Assembly (NCBI RefSeq): GCF_040939455.1
Contig: NC_134108.1
Location: 50,219,501 to 50,283,500, forward strand
DNA: 64,000 nucleotides
Reading direction: 5' to 3'
From: Microcebus murinus
Taxonomy: Eukaryota; Chordata; Mammalia; Primates; Cheirogaleidae
The notes beneath the pieces were generated by a model that worked only from the letters and a program-made list of their open reading frames with translations, made no database searches and was not told where the DNA came from. The translations under genes were made by a program, and so were the position numbers. Position 1 is the first letter of the stretch. The number at the start of each line of letters is the position of its first letter. Positions 13,066 through 26,360 of the stretch are shown here, one piece after another.

Positions 13066-14463
13066 AACAGAGAAGTGAACTTTAAAGGCAATTCTGGTGA
13101 AGACTCAGAAAGAGAAGAGGAGCAGTAGAGAGAAAGCCTCTGTCTTCTTAGAGAATACATAAAAAACAATGAACAGAATTTTGGTAGAAGTATGGACACT
13201 AAAGGCCATTCTGGTGAGGTCTCAGAAACGAGGCACAGATCATTGGAAACAGGAGGAAAGATGATTCTTACATAGAACTTTGCTGGACCATGTTCTAGTG
13301 TTTTGTGGAAGGTAGAACTTGTAAGCAATGAAATTGGGTATTTAGCATGGGAGATTTCTAAACAAGGAATTGAAGGAGAGGCTTGGGTCCTCCATACTGC
13401 TTATAGTAAAATGTGGGAGCAGATAAATTCTCAGCCTATCCATATTGCAAAAAATGGGGAAACATGTTCTGAAGAGAACTGTTTGTAAAGCCAGACCTCT
13501 GTCCACTGGGTTGTAGTGATCTGGGTCATAAATCAGAGTTAGAAGAGGCCTCATAATTTTCCTGATAGCTCCTATTATCATGGAGTTTAGCAAGAGTGTA
13601 GTTTTTCTTGTAGCTGCAGGAATTTAGAAATGTGCCATGCCAGGTGGGGCCCTGAACCCTTGACCTGCAACTAACTTTTGTTCCCTTAAACATAGGGTTC
13701 ATCCTAGTTGATAAAGAGGCATCTACTTTGGTCTCACAGATCATAGAGCAGTAAGGGTGTGGCCAAGTGAACATTTAATAACGAGATTACTGTGGGCATG
13801 AACCATGGGTCTAATCATCCATCTCAGCAGAAGCCGGAAATAGAGGTGGCGTTACACTAGCAAACAATGCTAGCTGGGAGAAAACTGGACACCAGGAAGG
13901 AAGGCTGTGAACACGTGTTATCCTTCAAGAAAAAAGAACGACCCGAAGCCAATTCAGAGATCACCATGGCTGTCACTCCCACCACCAGCCTGGAGGAAGG
14001 CTGTCTTCCTCGGTTTCAGGAGTTGGGGCCCTTGAAGACATGTGCAGGGGCTTCCCAGAGAGTGGAAGAGGCAGGGCTCCCTCTGCGCTGAAGGATTGTT
14101 CTCCAGCCTCAGGATCTACTGGAGTTTGCCTTGCTGGGTTTTGGACTTGCTTGAGGCTTGTCACCCTTTCCTTCTTTCCTGTTTTTTCCCTGTTATCCGG
14201 GGAATGTCTATCCTATGCCTGTCCCACCACTGTACTTTGGAACTGTGTAATTTGTCTGGTCTCACAGCTTTATAGATGGAGAGGAATTTTGTCCCAGGAT
14301 GAATCATACCTTGAGTCTCACCCGTGTCTGATTTAGATATTTAGATGAGACTTTGAACTTCAGAATTGATGCTGGAATGAGTAAAGACTTTCGTGGCTGC
14401 TGGGATGGAACGCATGTTTTTGTGTGTGAGGATATGAATTTTAGTGGGCCAAGGGTGGAATTT
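13066..14463 (+). mobile_element. MaLR (ERVL-MaLR) internal region, 3' part
   Basis: Old mammalian retroelement interior leading straight into its 3' LTR. Recognisable text includes 'tctggtgaagactcagaaag', 'attctggtgaggtctcagaaa', 'ttctagtgttttgtggaagg', 'gtctatcctatgcctgtccc' and 'tgatgctggaatgagtaaaga'. MaLR interiors of this kind are not known to encode intact proteins, and the several 60-100-codon frames here are chance. No 5' LTR is found upstream. Confidence 0.7.
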
Positions 14464-14832
14464 TACAGATTTGTGTGTCCCCAAAATTCATATGTTGAAG
14501 CCCTAACCCTCAAGGTGACTATATTTGGAGATTGGGCCTGTGAGGAGGTGACAAAGGTTAAATGAGATCATAAGGGTGGGGCCCTGATCCAATAGGACTG
14601 GTACACTTAAGGGAAGAGCAAGGGACACCTCAGCTCTCTCTTTTTCTGCCATGTGAGGACATGGTGAGAAGGCAGCTGCTTGCAAGCCAGGAAGAGAGCC
14701 CTTGCCAGAAACCAAATCAACTGGCACTTTGATTTTGTATTTCTCAGCCTCCAGAACTGTGAGAAAATACATTTATGTTCTAGTCTATGGTGTTTTGTTA
14801 TGGCAGCCCCACAGCCCCAGCTGACTCATACA
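14464..14832 (+). mobile_element. MaLR 3' LTR (MLT1/MST type)
   Basis: Typical LTR text in order: 'tgtgtccccaaaattcatatgttgaag', 'gccatgtgaggacatggtgag', 'cagcctccagaactgtgagaaaata' and 'ttgttatggcagcccc'. It is degenerate and adjoins its interior on the left. Confidence 0.85.
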
Positions 14833-15107
14833 AGAACCATATAAAGGAGATGCTAATCACTGCCCCCACCCATAGCCCTGTCTAAAATAATCCACCCTGG
14901 ACCACACGCTCCCTTGCCCTCAGTTTATCAGCCAGGGGTGAGCACCTGACTCATGAGCCCCTCCAACATTCCCCCCATAAAATCCACAAAGTAGATCTTT
15001 GTTTATGTTAATATCTTCTTTTGAATTGCGTGTTCTCTGGGAATAATTCATGTTACAATGAGTTAACTTGGTTGGATAATCTTAACACCCACCTAAGAAG
15101 CTGGTTA

Positions 15108-15653
<546 letters not shown>

Positions 15654-15844
15654 TCAAACAAGCTCTCCACTTTTTCCCATCCAAATCATCCTTAGGGCAG
15701 CCTCTGTCATAACTGTGCTAATCAAAGCAAATGTGATTGTAAGGATTAAAGGCCCTTTCAAACTTACTTATGTACTGGGGGAGGGATGGTGGCAATTGGG
15801 TGGATACAGAGGAAATACAGCAAAGCTTCTAGGGAAACTACAGC

Positions 15845-16292
15845 TACTGTGTTTCCCTAAAAATAAGACCTACCCATAAAATAAGCCCTAGCAGGATTTC
15901 TAAGCATTTGCGCACTATAAGCCCTACCTCGAAAATAAGACCTAGTGATGGGTGTGGCTACATAGCATATCTGCACAACCCATGCATTTCATTGTAGAGC
16001 AGTAAAGATGAGCAGCCCTTCTCATCTGCCCCATGAGAGCTCTATTGCTTGACATGAGAGATTGGGGCCAATGATTCTAAAGGAAATAGAGTCGCAAGAA
16101 GTTCAGGATGGAACTAGGGCTTTGGAGGGTTATGATGATGTTCCAGAAGAAGATGACTTAACTATATTTGAATAAATGTAGATTGTTGTACCGTACTTAA
16201 AAAAAACCACATCCCCTGAAAATAAGCCCTAGGGTGTCTTCTTGAGGAAAAGTAAATATAAGACCCTGTCTTATTTTCGGGGAAATATGGTA
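15845..16292. mobile_element. Tc1/mariner-like non-autonomous DNA transposon
   Basis: Imperfect terminal inverted repeats of about 25 bp (20 of 25 matching) begin with TA at each end: 15,845-15,869 and 16,268-16,292, core TTTCCC..AAAATAAGAC. AAAATAAGCCCTAG recurs as a direct subterminal repeat at 15,878-15,891 and 16,219-16,232. The interior ends in a short open stretch, about 16,124-16,174 (GYDDVPEEDDLTIFE then stop), that resembles the acidic tail of a transposase. The element is about 450 bp, too short to be autonomous, so it looks like a deletion derivative. The family name is not known to me with certainty. Confidence 0.75.
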
Positions 16293-17244
16293 TTTCCCCC
16301 AACCTCCTCCCTTCTCTCTCTGTAGCTCCTTGCAGTAGCTTACCTGGACAGGTGTGCCCATTCCCTCTGCAATAGTGTTCCCAGCCACCACAGGCAGGGA
16401 TGGACCTGGCAGGGGGTTTAAGTCATCAAGCATCTACTTAGGAAATCCATGCTGAAAATTCCTATTCATGTTGTTAGAAATAGCCAATAATGCCTTATTA
16501 TTTTCCTATTTCAAATCCTAAAGATTCAAATTTGGATTAATGGATACACTGGGGAGTATTCTGACTCATAAATGCTTTAAAATGCTTTTAAAAAGCCAAC
16601 TACACTAGAAAGTGTTTCTAAAATGTTTACTTTCCTCTTTTTGTAAACATAGTGACAATATTTGCACTCTCTTGGTGATGTGTGACTTATGAGTTTAAAC
16701 AGGAGTTCCCATGGAAGAAATTGTAGGTAAAATGAGAACAGTACTCGATATATGGGTCAGAACACCCCTTAGCCCAGCTGTGACATCAGAGGAGCCTCAG
16801 GCATGTCACCAAACTTCTGTGAGCCCTACTTTCCTAATAGAAGGGGAAATGAAGGTGGTCACACTTGTCATTTCCTTTTTACCTCAGGGGTGATTACCTT
16901 AAATTTCTATGTGAAATTAACTAGTAAACTGAAATTTTAAGTGATTACTTCAGTCTCTGGCATATAGGACTAGCCCTATACATGTTTGTCAAATGATTTC
17001 TGCAGTGTTACTGATCTCCATGCATGAAGTTTAGGAAATCAGGCTGAATCCGTACAAATCCCAGATCATATTTTGAAAAACAGAGGTCAGTTTTTTAAAT
17101 ACTAAATGCCTCCTATGAACTCATTTTGTTAGCTTTTTCTTTCACAAAATGAGATGTAGAAAAACAAATTAGATAAATTGAGGGTTTAGTTCATAGAGTT
17201 CAGGTTTAACTGATCTACAATAGAAGAAAGTCATTAATAATGTA
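16293..17244. other. Intergenic, no recognised feature
   Basis: Unique AT-rich DNA between the DNA transposon and an Alu cluster. Confidence 0.5.
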
Positions 17245-17566
17245 TTTTTTTTTTTTTTTTTTTTTTGAGACAGAGTCTTGCTTTGTTGCCCAGGCTAGAG
17301 TGAGTGCCGTGGCGTCAGCCTGGCTCACAGCAACCTCAGACTCCTGGGCTCAAGCGATCCTCCTGCCTCAGCCTCCCGAGTAGCTGGGACTACAGGCATG
17401 CGCCACCATGCCCGGCTAATTTTTTGTATATATTTTTAGTTGGCCAATTAATTTCTTTCCATTTATAGTAGAGACGGGGTCTCACTCTTGCTCAGGCTGG
17501 TTTCGAACTCCTGAACTCGAGCAATCCGCCCGCCTCGGCCTCCCAGAGAGCTAGGACTACAGGCGT
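17245..17566 (-). mobile_element. Alu, young strepsirrhine type, 5' end slightly truncated
   Basis: Long poly(T), full dimer and expanded linker. It stops at 'gctaggactacaggcg', about 20 bp short of the usual Alu start, which is a normal 5' truncation. Confidence 0.96.
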
Positions 17567-17738
17567 GTATTTTTAATAACATATTCGACAAATATTTACC
17601 AAGATCAGTGAGAGTACATAATTGAGCAAAAATAGACATGGTCCCTGTCCTCACGGAGCTGACAAGACGGATCTGGTCCTCAAAACACACTCACACATCA
17701 GAAAGGCACTGGTGAGATGCCCCAACTCCCCCTTGAGG

Positions 17739-18070
17739 TTTTTTTTTTTTTTTGAGACAGAGTCTCACTTTGTTGCCTAGGCTAGAGTGAGTGCCGTGGC
17801 GTCAGCCTAGCTCACAGCAACCTCAAACTCCTGGGCTCAAGCAATCCTCCTGCCTCAGCCTCCTGAGTAGCTGGGACTACAGGCATGCACTACCATGCCT
17901 GGCTAATTTTTTCTATATATATTAGTTGGCCAATTAATTTCTTTCTATTTATAGTAGAGATGGGGTCTCACTCTTGCTCAGGCTGATTTCGAACTCCTGA
18001 CCTCGAGTAATCCACCCGCCTCGGCCTCCCAGAGTGCTAGGATTACAGGCGTGAGCCACCACGCCCAGCC
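17739..18070 (-). mobile_element. Alu, young strepsirrhine type
   Basis: Complete antisense dimer with expanded linker. Flanking text CCTTGAGGTT/CCTTGAGTTT is an approximate target-site duplication. Confidence 0.97.
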
Positions 18071-18278
18071 TTGAGTTTTTTCAGTTGCTGCAAATGTCCC
18101 TTTTGACCAGGGCTTAGGAGGAAGTGGGGGGAGCAGGACAAATACCTGCAGGGTCATCCAGCAGTCAAGAAGAAGATTGGGGCCGAAACAAATCCCACAT
18201 AAAGATTTTCAGATCACTGCCCTTGGCTGGGTGTAGTGGAGGTTGTTTTTTTTTTTCTTGGAGATTGGAACATCATTG

Positions 18279-18622
18279 TTTTTTTTTTTTTTTTTTTTTT
18301 TTTTGAGACAGAGTCTCGCTTTGTTGCCCAGGCTAGAGTGAGTGCCGTGGCGTCAGCCTAGCTCACAGCAACCTCAAACTCCTGGGCTCGAGTGATCCTT
18401 CTGCCTCAGCCTCCCGGGTAGCTGGGACTACAGGCATGCGCCACCATGCCCGGCTAATTTTTTTTATATATATATCAGTTGGCCAATTAATTTCTTTCTA
18501 TTTATAGTAGAGACGGGGTCTCGCTCTTGCTCAGGCTGGTTTCGAACTCCTGACCTTGAGCAATCCGCCCGCCTCGGCCTCCCAAGAGCTAGGATTACAG
18601 GCGTGAGCCACAGCGCCCGGCC
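18279..18622 (-). mobile_element. Alu, young strepsirrhine type
   Basis: Complete antisense dimer with poly(T) of over 20 and expanded linker with TATATATATCAGTTGGCC. Confidence 0.97.
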
Positions 18623-18664
18623 TGTTGTTTTTTAATGTTATCCAAATGCCATGTCTTGGTTTGA

Positions 18665-18880
18665 TTTCAATCTGGCAGTAGCTAATACTTTTTGAGAGCC
18701 CATGAAGGGCCAGACACTGTGCTGCCCCTTTCCATGTTTTGTCTTTAATCCTCATAACTTCACAAGGTAGATACTATCATCATCCTCAATCTGCATATGA
18801 GGAAATTGCAGCTTGTAGAGGATGTGCCCAAGGTCACAACAGGTGATCACAACAGAACTTAACCCAGATCTGTTCTACTT
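18665..18880 (+). mobile_element. MIR SINE
   Basis: MIR core: 'gggccagacactgtgctg', 'ttaatcctcataacttcacaagg' and 'tgaggaaattgcagc'. Confidence 0.85.
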
Positions 18881-19029
18881 GAGTGCCTTCCCTCTTCCTG
18901 CCAAGCCATGCAGGAACTATACTCTTTTCTAAACAGAACAGTGGGAACTTTGTTTTCCTATCCCTTCCCATAATGGAGAGAAAATGCACACATTTTTCCA
19001 AATATCAAGGGATAATGACAATAAGTAAT

Positions 19030-19270
19030 ATTAATTGAGCAACTACTATATGCACTATTGCACTATATGCACACTATTCTAAGATCTTTACATGTATTAA
19101 TCCATTTAATCCCCATAAACCTATGAGTGGTTACTCTTATTATTTAATATTATTTATCAATTGTTTTACAGATAAGAAAACGAGACACAGAGAGGTTGGC
19201 CAATATTTCCAAGGTAACTCAGCTAGCATATGGCAGAGGCAAAGTTTAGAACGAAGTTGCCTGGGTCCAG
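19030..19270 (+). mobile_element. MIR SINE
   Basis: MIR core with 'gagcaactactatatgc', 'taatccatttaatcccc', 'ttacagataagaaaacgagac' and 'aaggtaactcagctag'. Confidence 0.85.
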
Positions 19271-19336
19271 AGCTTAAAAATTGTCATTTCATCCAAAAAG
19301 AAATACATTATTTTCAAGATTTATCACAGTTTTCTT

Positions 19337-19683
<347 letters not shown>

Positions 19684-19699
19684 CACAGTTTTCTTAAGT

Positions 19700-21638
19700 T
19701 GTTGAAATACAGATCACTAGGATAGGAGGGACCTCTCTGTCCTCATCTCCTACTCCATGAGCAGAAGGCACAATTCTGACCATACATAGTTTGTGTGAAT
19801 GTGTCCCTCTCGCACTGTGCAGTGTGGAACCTATACAACTGTCCACAGCAGCCCTGACTTCCATCTGCTATGAAATGGCATATGACAAAAAAAATGCACC
19901 ATGTACTGTATTCTAAATCTGAGCTCTCTGCCTCATTTAGTTTTTGTTCCCAAATGTATGACATCTCCCATAGATATGAGAGTTCTCTCCAAGGGTCAAT
20001 AGCACTTCTTGAGAAGAGGAATTGAAGAAAGCATTTTCTTTACCAGCTTAGGCAAGTGACAGAAAAGTAAAAAAAAAAAAAAATTAATTGAAAAATACTC
20101 ATCTTTTTTTTTTATCTTTACTCCCACTGCCTGGATATTTGGGACATTGTGTAGTGTCATCACTGATTGGGCACCGGCCGCTGTGGCTCCTCTGGGGGCA
20201 CAGCAGAGACCAAAGGCGGCAGGAAGGTGTTGGGGCATCAGGCTGATGAATTCTAGCCTTGATCCACGATGTCTCACCTAAGAAACACACATAAGAGACC
20301 TCTGAAGCAGGGTGATGTCCTCCAATGTAAACCTAGTTTGTGGCCATGAACCATTAAGGGTGTTTGATAGCTACCAATTAAATAAATTAAGTGCACAAAA
20401 TATAATTACTAACATTCTACTTTTCCCCTGTCTTCACTGCACCACAGGAAAAAGTTTCCACATCAATTGGTTTGTATAAGCAAAAGAAAAATTAAGAGGT
20501 CACACACCACTAGCAAAGACAAAATCAGGAAAACATTTTCCAATCAGAAACTGCAAAGAAATCGGAGCTTTTACATAATAGCAAAATTAGGGTTTGGATG
20601 GTGGTATTCTTTCAACCAACTTTTCACAGATATTTCCTGGAACGGGGCCCAAGGAATGAATCCTAATTTAGCCTATTCTTTTTCAGATGTAATTGAATTC
20701 ACTTGTTTAGGTTTCTGCCTCCCCTACCTTTCATCTGGTGACACTCAGAAGTGCCACTCAGCTCTCACATGCACAGGGTCCAGTGCGTCAGCCACTTTGG
20801 GACCCCCTTCTCCAGGATCTCCAAGGCTCTCAGTCCTTTCTTCTGCAGCTACTATCTCTCCCACCCCAAGAAATTCCTCCTGCCACTCATCGACTCCCAT
20901 GGCCCTGCACCCCCAAACATCAAAGTTATCCTATAAACATGAATGACCCCACTAGCTGGGAAGAGATCATCTGAAAAATACTCTCTGGGAGGAATCTGGT
21001 GACAGAAAATCTGAAAAAAATGTCTAGAACCCTTGACTGAAATCACCCGGGACTGCACTGATGCTGAACGGAAGCAGCGTGCATTCCTAGTGGCTGGGGG
21101 ACTCACGAATCACGAGAAGGAGGAACGGTAGCTTTTGTTGTTTGGGGCTGGGGAAAGGATTTAGCAGCACACACGTCAGGTTGGAGTGAAAAGTCTCTAA
21201 GGACGCATTCGTTCCCATGATAGCCTCTAAGACAGCAGGCCTCTGGCTGGGCATTTAGCCTGGAGACACGAAAACCATCTCCACAGGGAGGACACGACGT
21301 GCCAAACAATTCTTGCGCCAGTCTGGGCGCCCCACCTCGTGCTCTCCGTTCTCCCTGGCAGGTTGGCTGCCTAACTTTGCATCAGGGTTTTATGAATATT
21401 ACCTTCTCTGCCTGCTCCTAGAGGTTAAAAATATCAAATGAAGGCGCTGCAGGGAAAGGCAGGAAGCCTGTGTCTCTCTCCTTTCTGTCCCTGCATAGAA
21501 AGAAGTGTAGAGGTAGTTTTTAAAGAGGAATTTGATTTGGATTTAGAAACTTAAACAAAAAGACTTCTTTTTCTTTTCAGGGATTCTTTTTCCCCCACTA
21601 TGCCACAGGCTAACTAGTGTGGTTTGGAGCACGCACGT

Positions 21639-21680
<42 letters not shown>

Positions 21681-22200
21681 CACCACCGGCAGTCTCTGCT
21701 CTTGTGCTCACAGTTGGTCCCCAAGGATGCAGAGGGCCTCCAGAACAAGAGCCCCACAGTCACTGCACAGTGGAGTTTGGTGAGTAGCCAGCAGGCTGGT
21801 GGGACCCGTCTCGCCATGAGAGGTTCTTTAGCCTGGTTCTCGGTGGGAATCAGAGTCTGCGTGATTTCTGCCATGGCTTCCCAGAGTCTAGCTGTCCCGT
21901 GTCCAAGTGCAGCCTTCTACGTGCTACAAGGGAATGTGGCTGCTTTGAAACAGGCTTCTTAGAGCAGGAGCCTAAGCAGCCAAGTGTGAAGGGTGTCAGC
22001 CATGGTGGCACGCCCTGGGGGAAGATGTGGGACCAGCTGGGCCCTGGGCCAACTGCTATAGAGACAGGGGAGTTTCCCAGAGACCCAGCTTTGTCATTTT
22101 AAAGTGGTGCCTTCCTCGCTGGTTGTGCCCTGTCTCCAGGGCATGCACTAATTTCTACTCATTAATATATTACTGTAAAATCAAGTCATTCTCCTAGGAA
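19700..22200. other. Unique intergenic stretch with patchy GC-rich segments
   Basis: Repeat-poor 2.5 kb. Segments near 20,130-20,290 and 20,640-21,330 have mixed composition and several overlapping short open frames, none recognisable as a gene. Conservation cannot be judged here. Confidence 0.4.
21638..21678. repeat. (CA)n microsatellite
   Basis: About 20 uninterrupted CA units. Open frames across it on both strands are artefacts of the repeat. Confidence 0.95.
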
Positions 22201-22204
22201 TGGC

Positions 22205-22360
22205 ACTTAGTCCTCACATTCCATGAATTAACTAGCATTGTCCCCATTTTACTGATGAAGAAACCAAGGCTTCAGAGTGGTTAAGTAACTTGTTCCCCAA
22301 GGTGAGGCTATTAGTGCTGGCCAGGACAAGGAGTGTCAGGTCTCCTGATTTTAAGTTCTT
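22205..22360 (+). mobile_element. MIR SINE
   Basis: 'cttagtcctcacattcc', 'ccccattttactgatgaagaaacc' and 'gtggttaagtaacttgttccc'. Confidence 0.8.
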
Positions 22361-22396
22361 TCCCTTGCACATCTTTAGTCAATGGATAGGTGAGAA

Positions 22397-23015
22397 CAGT
22401 CAGCCCTCTATATTTGTGGATTCTGCATCTGTGGATTTGACTAACCACAGATCAAAAATATTCAGAGGCTGGGCATGGTGGCTCACGCCTGTAATTCTAG
22501 CACTTTGGGAGACTGAGGTGGGAGGAGTGCTTGAGGCCAGGAGTTTGAGACCAATTGAGCAATATATTGAGATGTCATCTTTACAAAAAATAGAAAAATG
22601 AACAGGACATGGTGATTTGTGCCTATAGACCCAGCTACTTGGGAGGCTGAGGCAGTAGGATCACTTGAGCCCAGCAGCTTGAGGTTGTAGTGAGCTACGA
22701 TGATGTCACTGCACTCTAGCCCGGGTGACAGAGCACAAGCCTGTCTCAAAAAAAATTGTTTGGAAAAAAATTCCACAAAGTTCCAAAAAGCAAAACTTGA
22801 ATTTGCTACACTGAATATTACATTGAATCCTCTAGAATGCAATGATGTGTCGGTATTGTGTTAGGATTCTAGAGATGATTTAATGCATATGGGAGGATAT
22901 GGTTAAGTTATATGCAGTACTCTGCCATTTTATATCAGGAACTTGAGCATCCTCGGATTGTGGTATCCAAGGGGGGTCCTAGAACTAATCTCCCACAGAC
23001 ACCAAGGGATGACTG
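22397..23015. mobile_element. MER2 (Tigger-derived DNA transposon) split by an Alu
   Basis: The MER2 ends CAGTCAGCCCTCTATATTTG and its inverse (ATGACTG) lie at 22,397 and 23,015. The body is interrupted by the Alu at 22,467-22,755. MER2 is an old, non-coding pogo-group element. Confidence 0.85.
22467..22755 (+). mobile_element. Alu, older type, nested in MER2
   Basis: Dimer without the expanded linker ('ggctgggcatggtggctcacgcc' to 'gacagagcacaagcctgtctc'). Confidence 0.95.
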
Positions 23016-23127
23016 TGCTGTATTCCTAGCAATATCAGTCAGGTTCTGTTGAGGATTAAAAGACACCATGAATTGGATTCTGCCATCCTGGCACTTACAG
23101 CTGGTTAGCCACAATTAAGAGATAAGG

Positions 23128-23459
23128 GGCCTGGAGGTGGCTCACACCTATAATCCTAGCTCTCTGGGAGGCCAAGGCAGGCGGATTGCTTGAGGTCAGG
23201 AGTTAGAAACTGAGCAAGAGCGAGACCCCGTCTCTGCTATAAATAAAAAGGAATTAATTGACCAACTAATATATATAGAAAAAACTAGCCGGGCATGGTG
23301 GCGCGTGCCTGTAGTCCCAGCTACTCGGGAGGCTGAGGCAGAAGGATCACTCGAGCCCAGGAGTTTGAGGTTGCTGTGAGCTAGGCTGACGCCATGGCAC
23401 TCACTCTAGCCTGGGCAACAAAGGGAGACTCTGTCTCAAAAAAAATCATCATCATCATC
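23128..23459 (+). mobile_element. Alu, young strepsirrhine type, (ATC)n tail
   Basis: Complete dimer with expanded linker. The tail ends in five ATC units. Duplication AAGAGATAAGG at 23,117-23,127 and 23,460-23,470. Confidence 0.97.
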
Positions 23460-23599
23460 AAGAGATAAGGAAGGGCTGGGTGGAATGGGTTTAATGAGTT
23501 ATTGCCTCATTGGTTTAGCTCAAGCAAATTGGTTTCTTGAGCATCATGTGCCAGACGCTGGGACAGGAGTAGAGAGACACAAAGATGAAAAGGACATGG

Positions 23600-23830
23600 T
23601 CTCTATTCTCTAGAAATTCAGTCTAGATGAGAGGTTTCATTGCTCAAAACTGTTCAATGGCTTCTCATTGCTTCCAGGGCAAAATCCCAAATCCTCATGT
23701 GGCCCATGAGACTGTCTGAGATCTGACCTTTGTCCTCTGTCCAGCCTCACTGTGTTCCAGCTGCCCTGGGCTTGGTCCAGTTTCTCCATCAGGCTAACCT
23801 TTCCTTCCTCAGAGTCTCTGCACCCTGGGG
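23600..23830 (+). mobile_element. L2 LINE fragment
   Basis: The order 'tggcttctcattgcttccagggcaaaatccc', 'tctgagatctgac' and 'cctcagagtctctgcaccc' matches the L2 3' region. Highly diverged. Confidence 0.65.
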
Positions 23831-24189
23831 TGGCTTTACAGAAGTGTCCTTTGTATAGAGTCTTGAAGTATGCATAGATTTGTCAAGCAGAAAGTGATTG
23901 GGGAGGGAGGTAGAGTTGGAGGAAGAGGACTTTGAGTGGCGGTGGTGGGAATATTGAGTGAGGGTAACTGGGGAAGTTTCACAGAAAAGACAAAACTGAC
24001 TTTTGATAACTCTCTGTTGAACTGAGCTGGGCTGGGAAGGCTGGAGATGGGCAGAGGGTGGCAGGAGGGGAGCTCAGGGGAGTGGGAGGAGGAACTGGAA
24101 TTAGCAAGACCATGGGGGGGGCTGAAATACCATCCTTGAGGGGGTAGGGGGGTGAGTGATGTGTGGGAGGGTGGGTGCTTTATGGGATG

Positions 24190-24310
24190 GGTGGCCTGGC
24201 CTGGCAGGTGGGAGCTCTGAACACAAGGACTTGCTTTGTTATCTTGGACCAGTCACTTCTCTTCTCTGGGCCTCAGAGTTTGTGAGGAAGATGGAGTAAT
24301 AACCCTCTTC
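24190..24310 (+). mobile_element. MIR-like fragment
   Basis: 'ttgttatcttggaccagtcactt' with 'ctctgggcctcag' suggests a MIR. Weak. Confidence 0.5.
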
Positions 24311-24949
24311 TTTCTAGGTGAAATGTGCTCCTTAAAGGTCAGGTGATGACAGAGAGTTGTAGAAACCAGGATAGCTGCCAGGTGCTGAAAAGGAGGAAGA
24401 AGGCCCAGGAGGATGGATAGAGCCCAGGCAGAGTGCTGGCATCTCTGCAGCACCCTGGGAAGGACTGGAGGCTGCAGGGGGAAGCCAGGTGCTAAGGGGC
24501 CTGCCAGGCAGGATGGGGCGCCTAAAGCCCATGACTCACTGGAATACCACCAGGACCAGATCAAACCCCAGCGGAATTTTCCAAGATAATCTGACTTTTC
24601 CTCACTTCTACCTGATCTCAAGTCCTAATGTGGGGTCACCAGGCCCACCATCAGGGTAGAAAGCTGCTGTAGCCCTAAAAGTGAGGGCCAGGCTGCATGT
24701 TTTCAAAGAGGAGGGGGGAGGGCAAAGAGCTGAAGGGGCTCTTTGGACTGTCCAAGTGACAGAACAAGCCCCTCACCCAGGTTTTTTCTCTAGTAACCCC
24801 ATTCTGCCCCATGGATGTCACTCTTTTTTTTTTTTTTTTTTCCTTTTTTCTTGGAGCTTTTGGGAAGGAGGAGCAAAGCCGGGGAGGTGGGAAGAGACTT
24901 TTTTTTTTCCTCACATGAGCCCTCAGAATTACAGTTCACAAACTATTCA

Positions 24950-25310
24950 GTAAACTGACCGGCCTCAACCTCCCCTTCAACGGCCTAATCTAAGGGGTGG
25001 ATCTATGTGTTTTGTTGCTTGTCAGAAACAATCGCTGCGCGGCCCATTACATTTACAGCACGTCGCCCTTTAATTGGTGTAACACGCTGAGGCCTGAAAG
25101 GAGGAGAGGCCCACAAAAGCGCCCGTGAATGAGCCTTGACTCACACAAAAACACTCTGCAGAAGTTCAGAGCTGGCCACTAACAAGGAGGTAGGGAGTTA
25201 GTTTGAAAAGGGGGTGAAGTTCAGAAATGTGTCACCTTGAGGAGCCTCCCATCAAAGCAATGGTCGCATTGACAAGCTGCAAAGAAAAAAAGTTAAACCT
25301 TCAGGGCTGC
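24950..25310. promoter_or_regulatory. Candidate conserved non-coding element at edge of island block
   Basis: Unique, repeat-free sequence with homeobox-like and HMG-like words (CCTTTAATTGG near 25,068, AACAATCG near 25,027, TGACTCAC near 25,138). Its balanced composition resembles developmental enhancers. No open frame of interest. Confidence 0.4.
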
Positions 25311-25579
25311 GGACTTGCCTGCTGGATTTATTCTTAAACTTGAGGAGGGGGGAAGGAGAGGGGAGAGTCTTTTTCTTCTCCTCTTCCCCACCCTTGTCTC
25401 TCTGCTCCCCTTATTTACTTCAGAGAGCCTTAAAGGAGTAGGAGAGAAAAAAAATACCTCCCACCCCCCTGCTAAGATACACTATTTAAAAAAATAAATG
25501 TATAAAAAGTCAGGCTGAATACAGCCTTAGGCTGCTAAGGCTGATTTCAGCCTCTGTGGGAATAGAGATTTGTCCCTGC

Positions 25580-26360
25580 CTTTTTGTGTCTCCCGCTCCC
25601 CAGCTTCCAAGGCGACTCCCGCGTCCAGGGCGGGGGCCGCCTGGGCCTAGGCCCTGGGGCAGTGCTGGCCTGGAGACTGCGCACGCGCTCGCAGGCTGTG
25701 AGGGCGAGGGCGTGCGCGCGGGGTCCACTGCGGCAGAGGTGACCGGTGCGGCCACTCAGAAGCATTTGGGAGTGGGGTCGCGCCGGCCCAGCTCAGTTGG
25801 GTCCTGAGTGTGGGCGCCCTGTCCCGGCCCAGGAAGGACCCACTTTCCCTACTCCTGCCTGCAACACCCAGAGAAGACTCTACACCAGTCCACGCTTCGG
25901 TTCCAGCTTGCAAAATAAGGCGTCTCTACAAGAAGAAACTAGAGTGGGCGGGCCAGGGCGCAGGTGGGGGACCCGGGCTCACCTTCCATTCCCCGGACTT
26001 CCACCGTGATGGGCTCGACCCTTTTGCAAGCTTTCTCGCTCCAGGTGCCCAGCATTTACCCAGTGGTGGTGGTGCTGGGGTTGACTTGACTCAGTACCCT
26101 CTCCAGCACCCTGCCCCTCTCCTTCCTCGGTGGGGGTCTCCCCGCCACGCCTGCGCCGGGGGGACAACTGCGAGTCTACTTCCCGGGTGCGCGCCTGAGC
26201 GCCCCAAGACACCCTCTTCTGCTCGCCCCCTCCCGCCTTTGTCTCCAGACCGGACCCCCGCCCCTCGCGCTGCTCCTGTGAACCGGCTGCCCCGTGCGAA
26301 GGCGGGGGCACTTTTCAATGCAGCGCCGCAGCTCCCTCCAGATTTGTAATCCGCCAAAAA
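25580..26360. promoter_or_regulatory. CpG island 1 of the 25-32 kb block
   Basis: CpG-dense sequence ('gcgcacgcgctcgcag', 'gcgtgcgcgcggggtcc'). Overlapping GC-rich open frames on both strands (up to 179 codons) have Pro/Arg/Gly-rich, low-complexity translations with no recognisable domain, so I do not call a gene. Confidence 0.6.

Noticed and set aside
21614..21962. Open frames with poly(Thr-His) or poly(Val-Cys)
   Set aside because: Translation of the (CA)n microsatellite.
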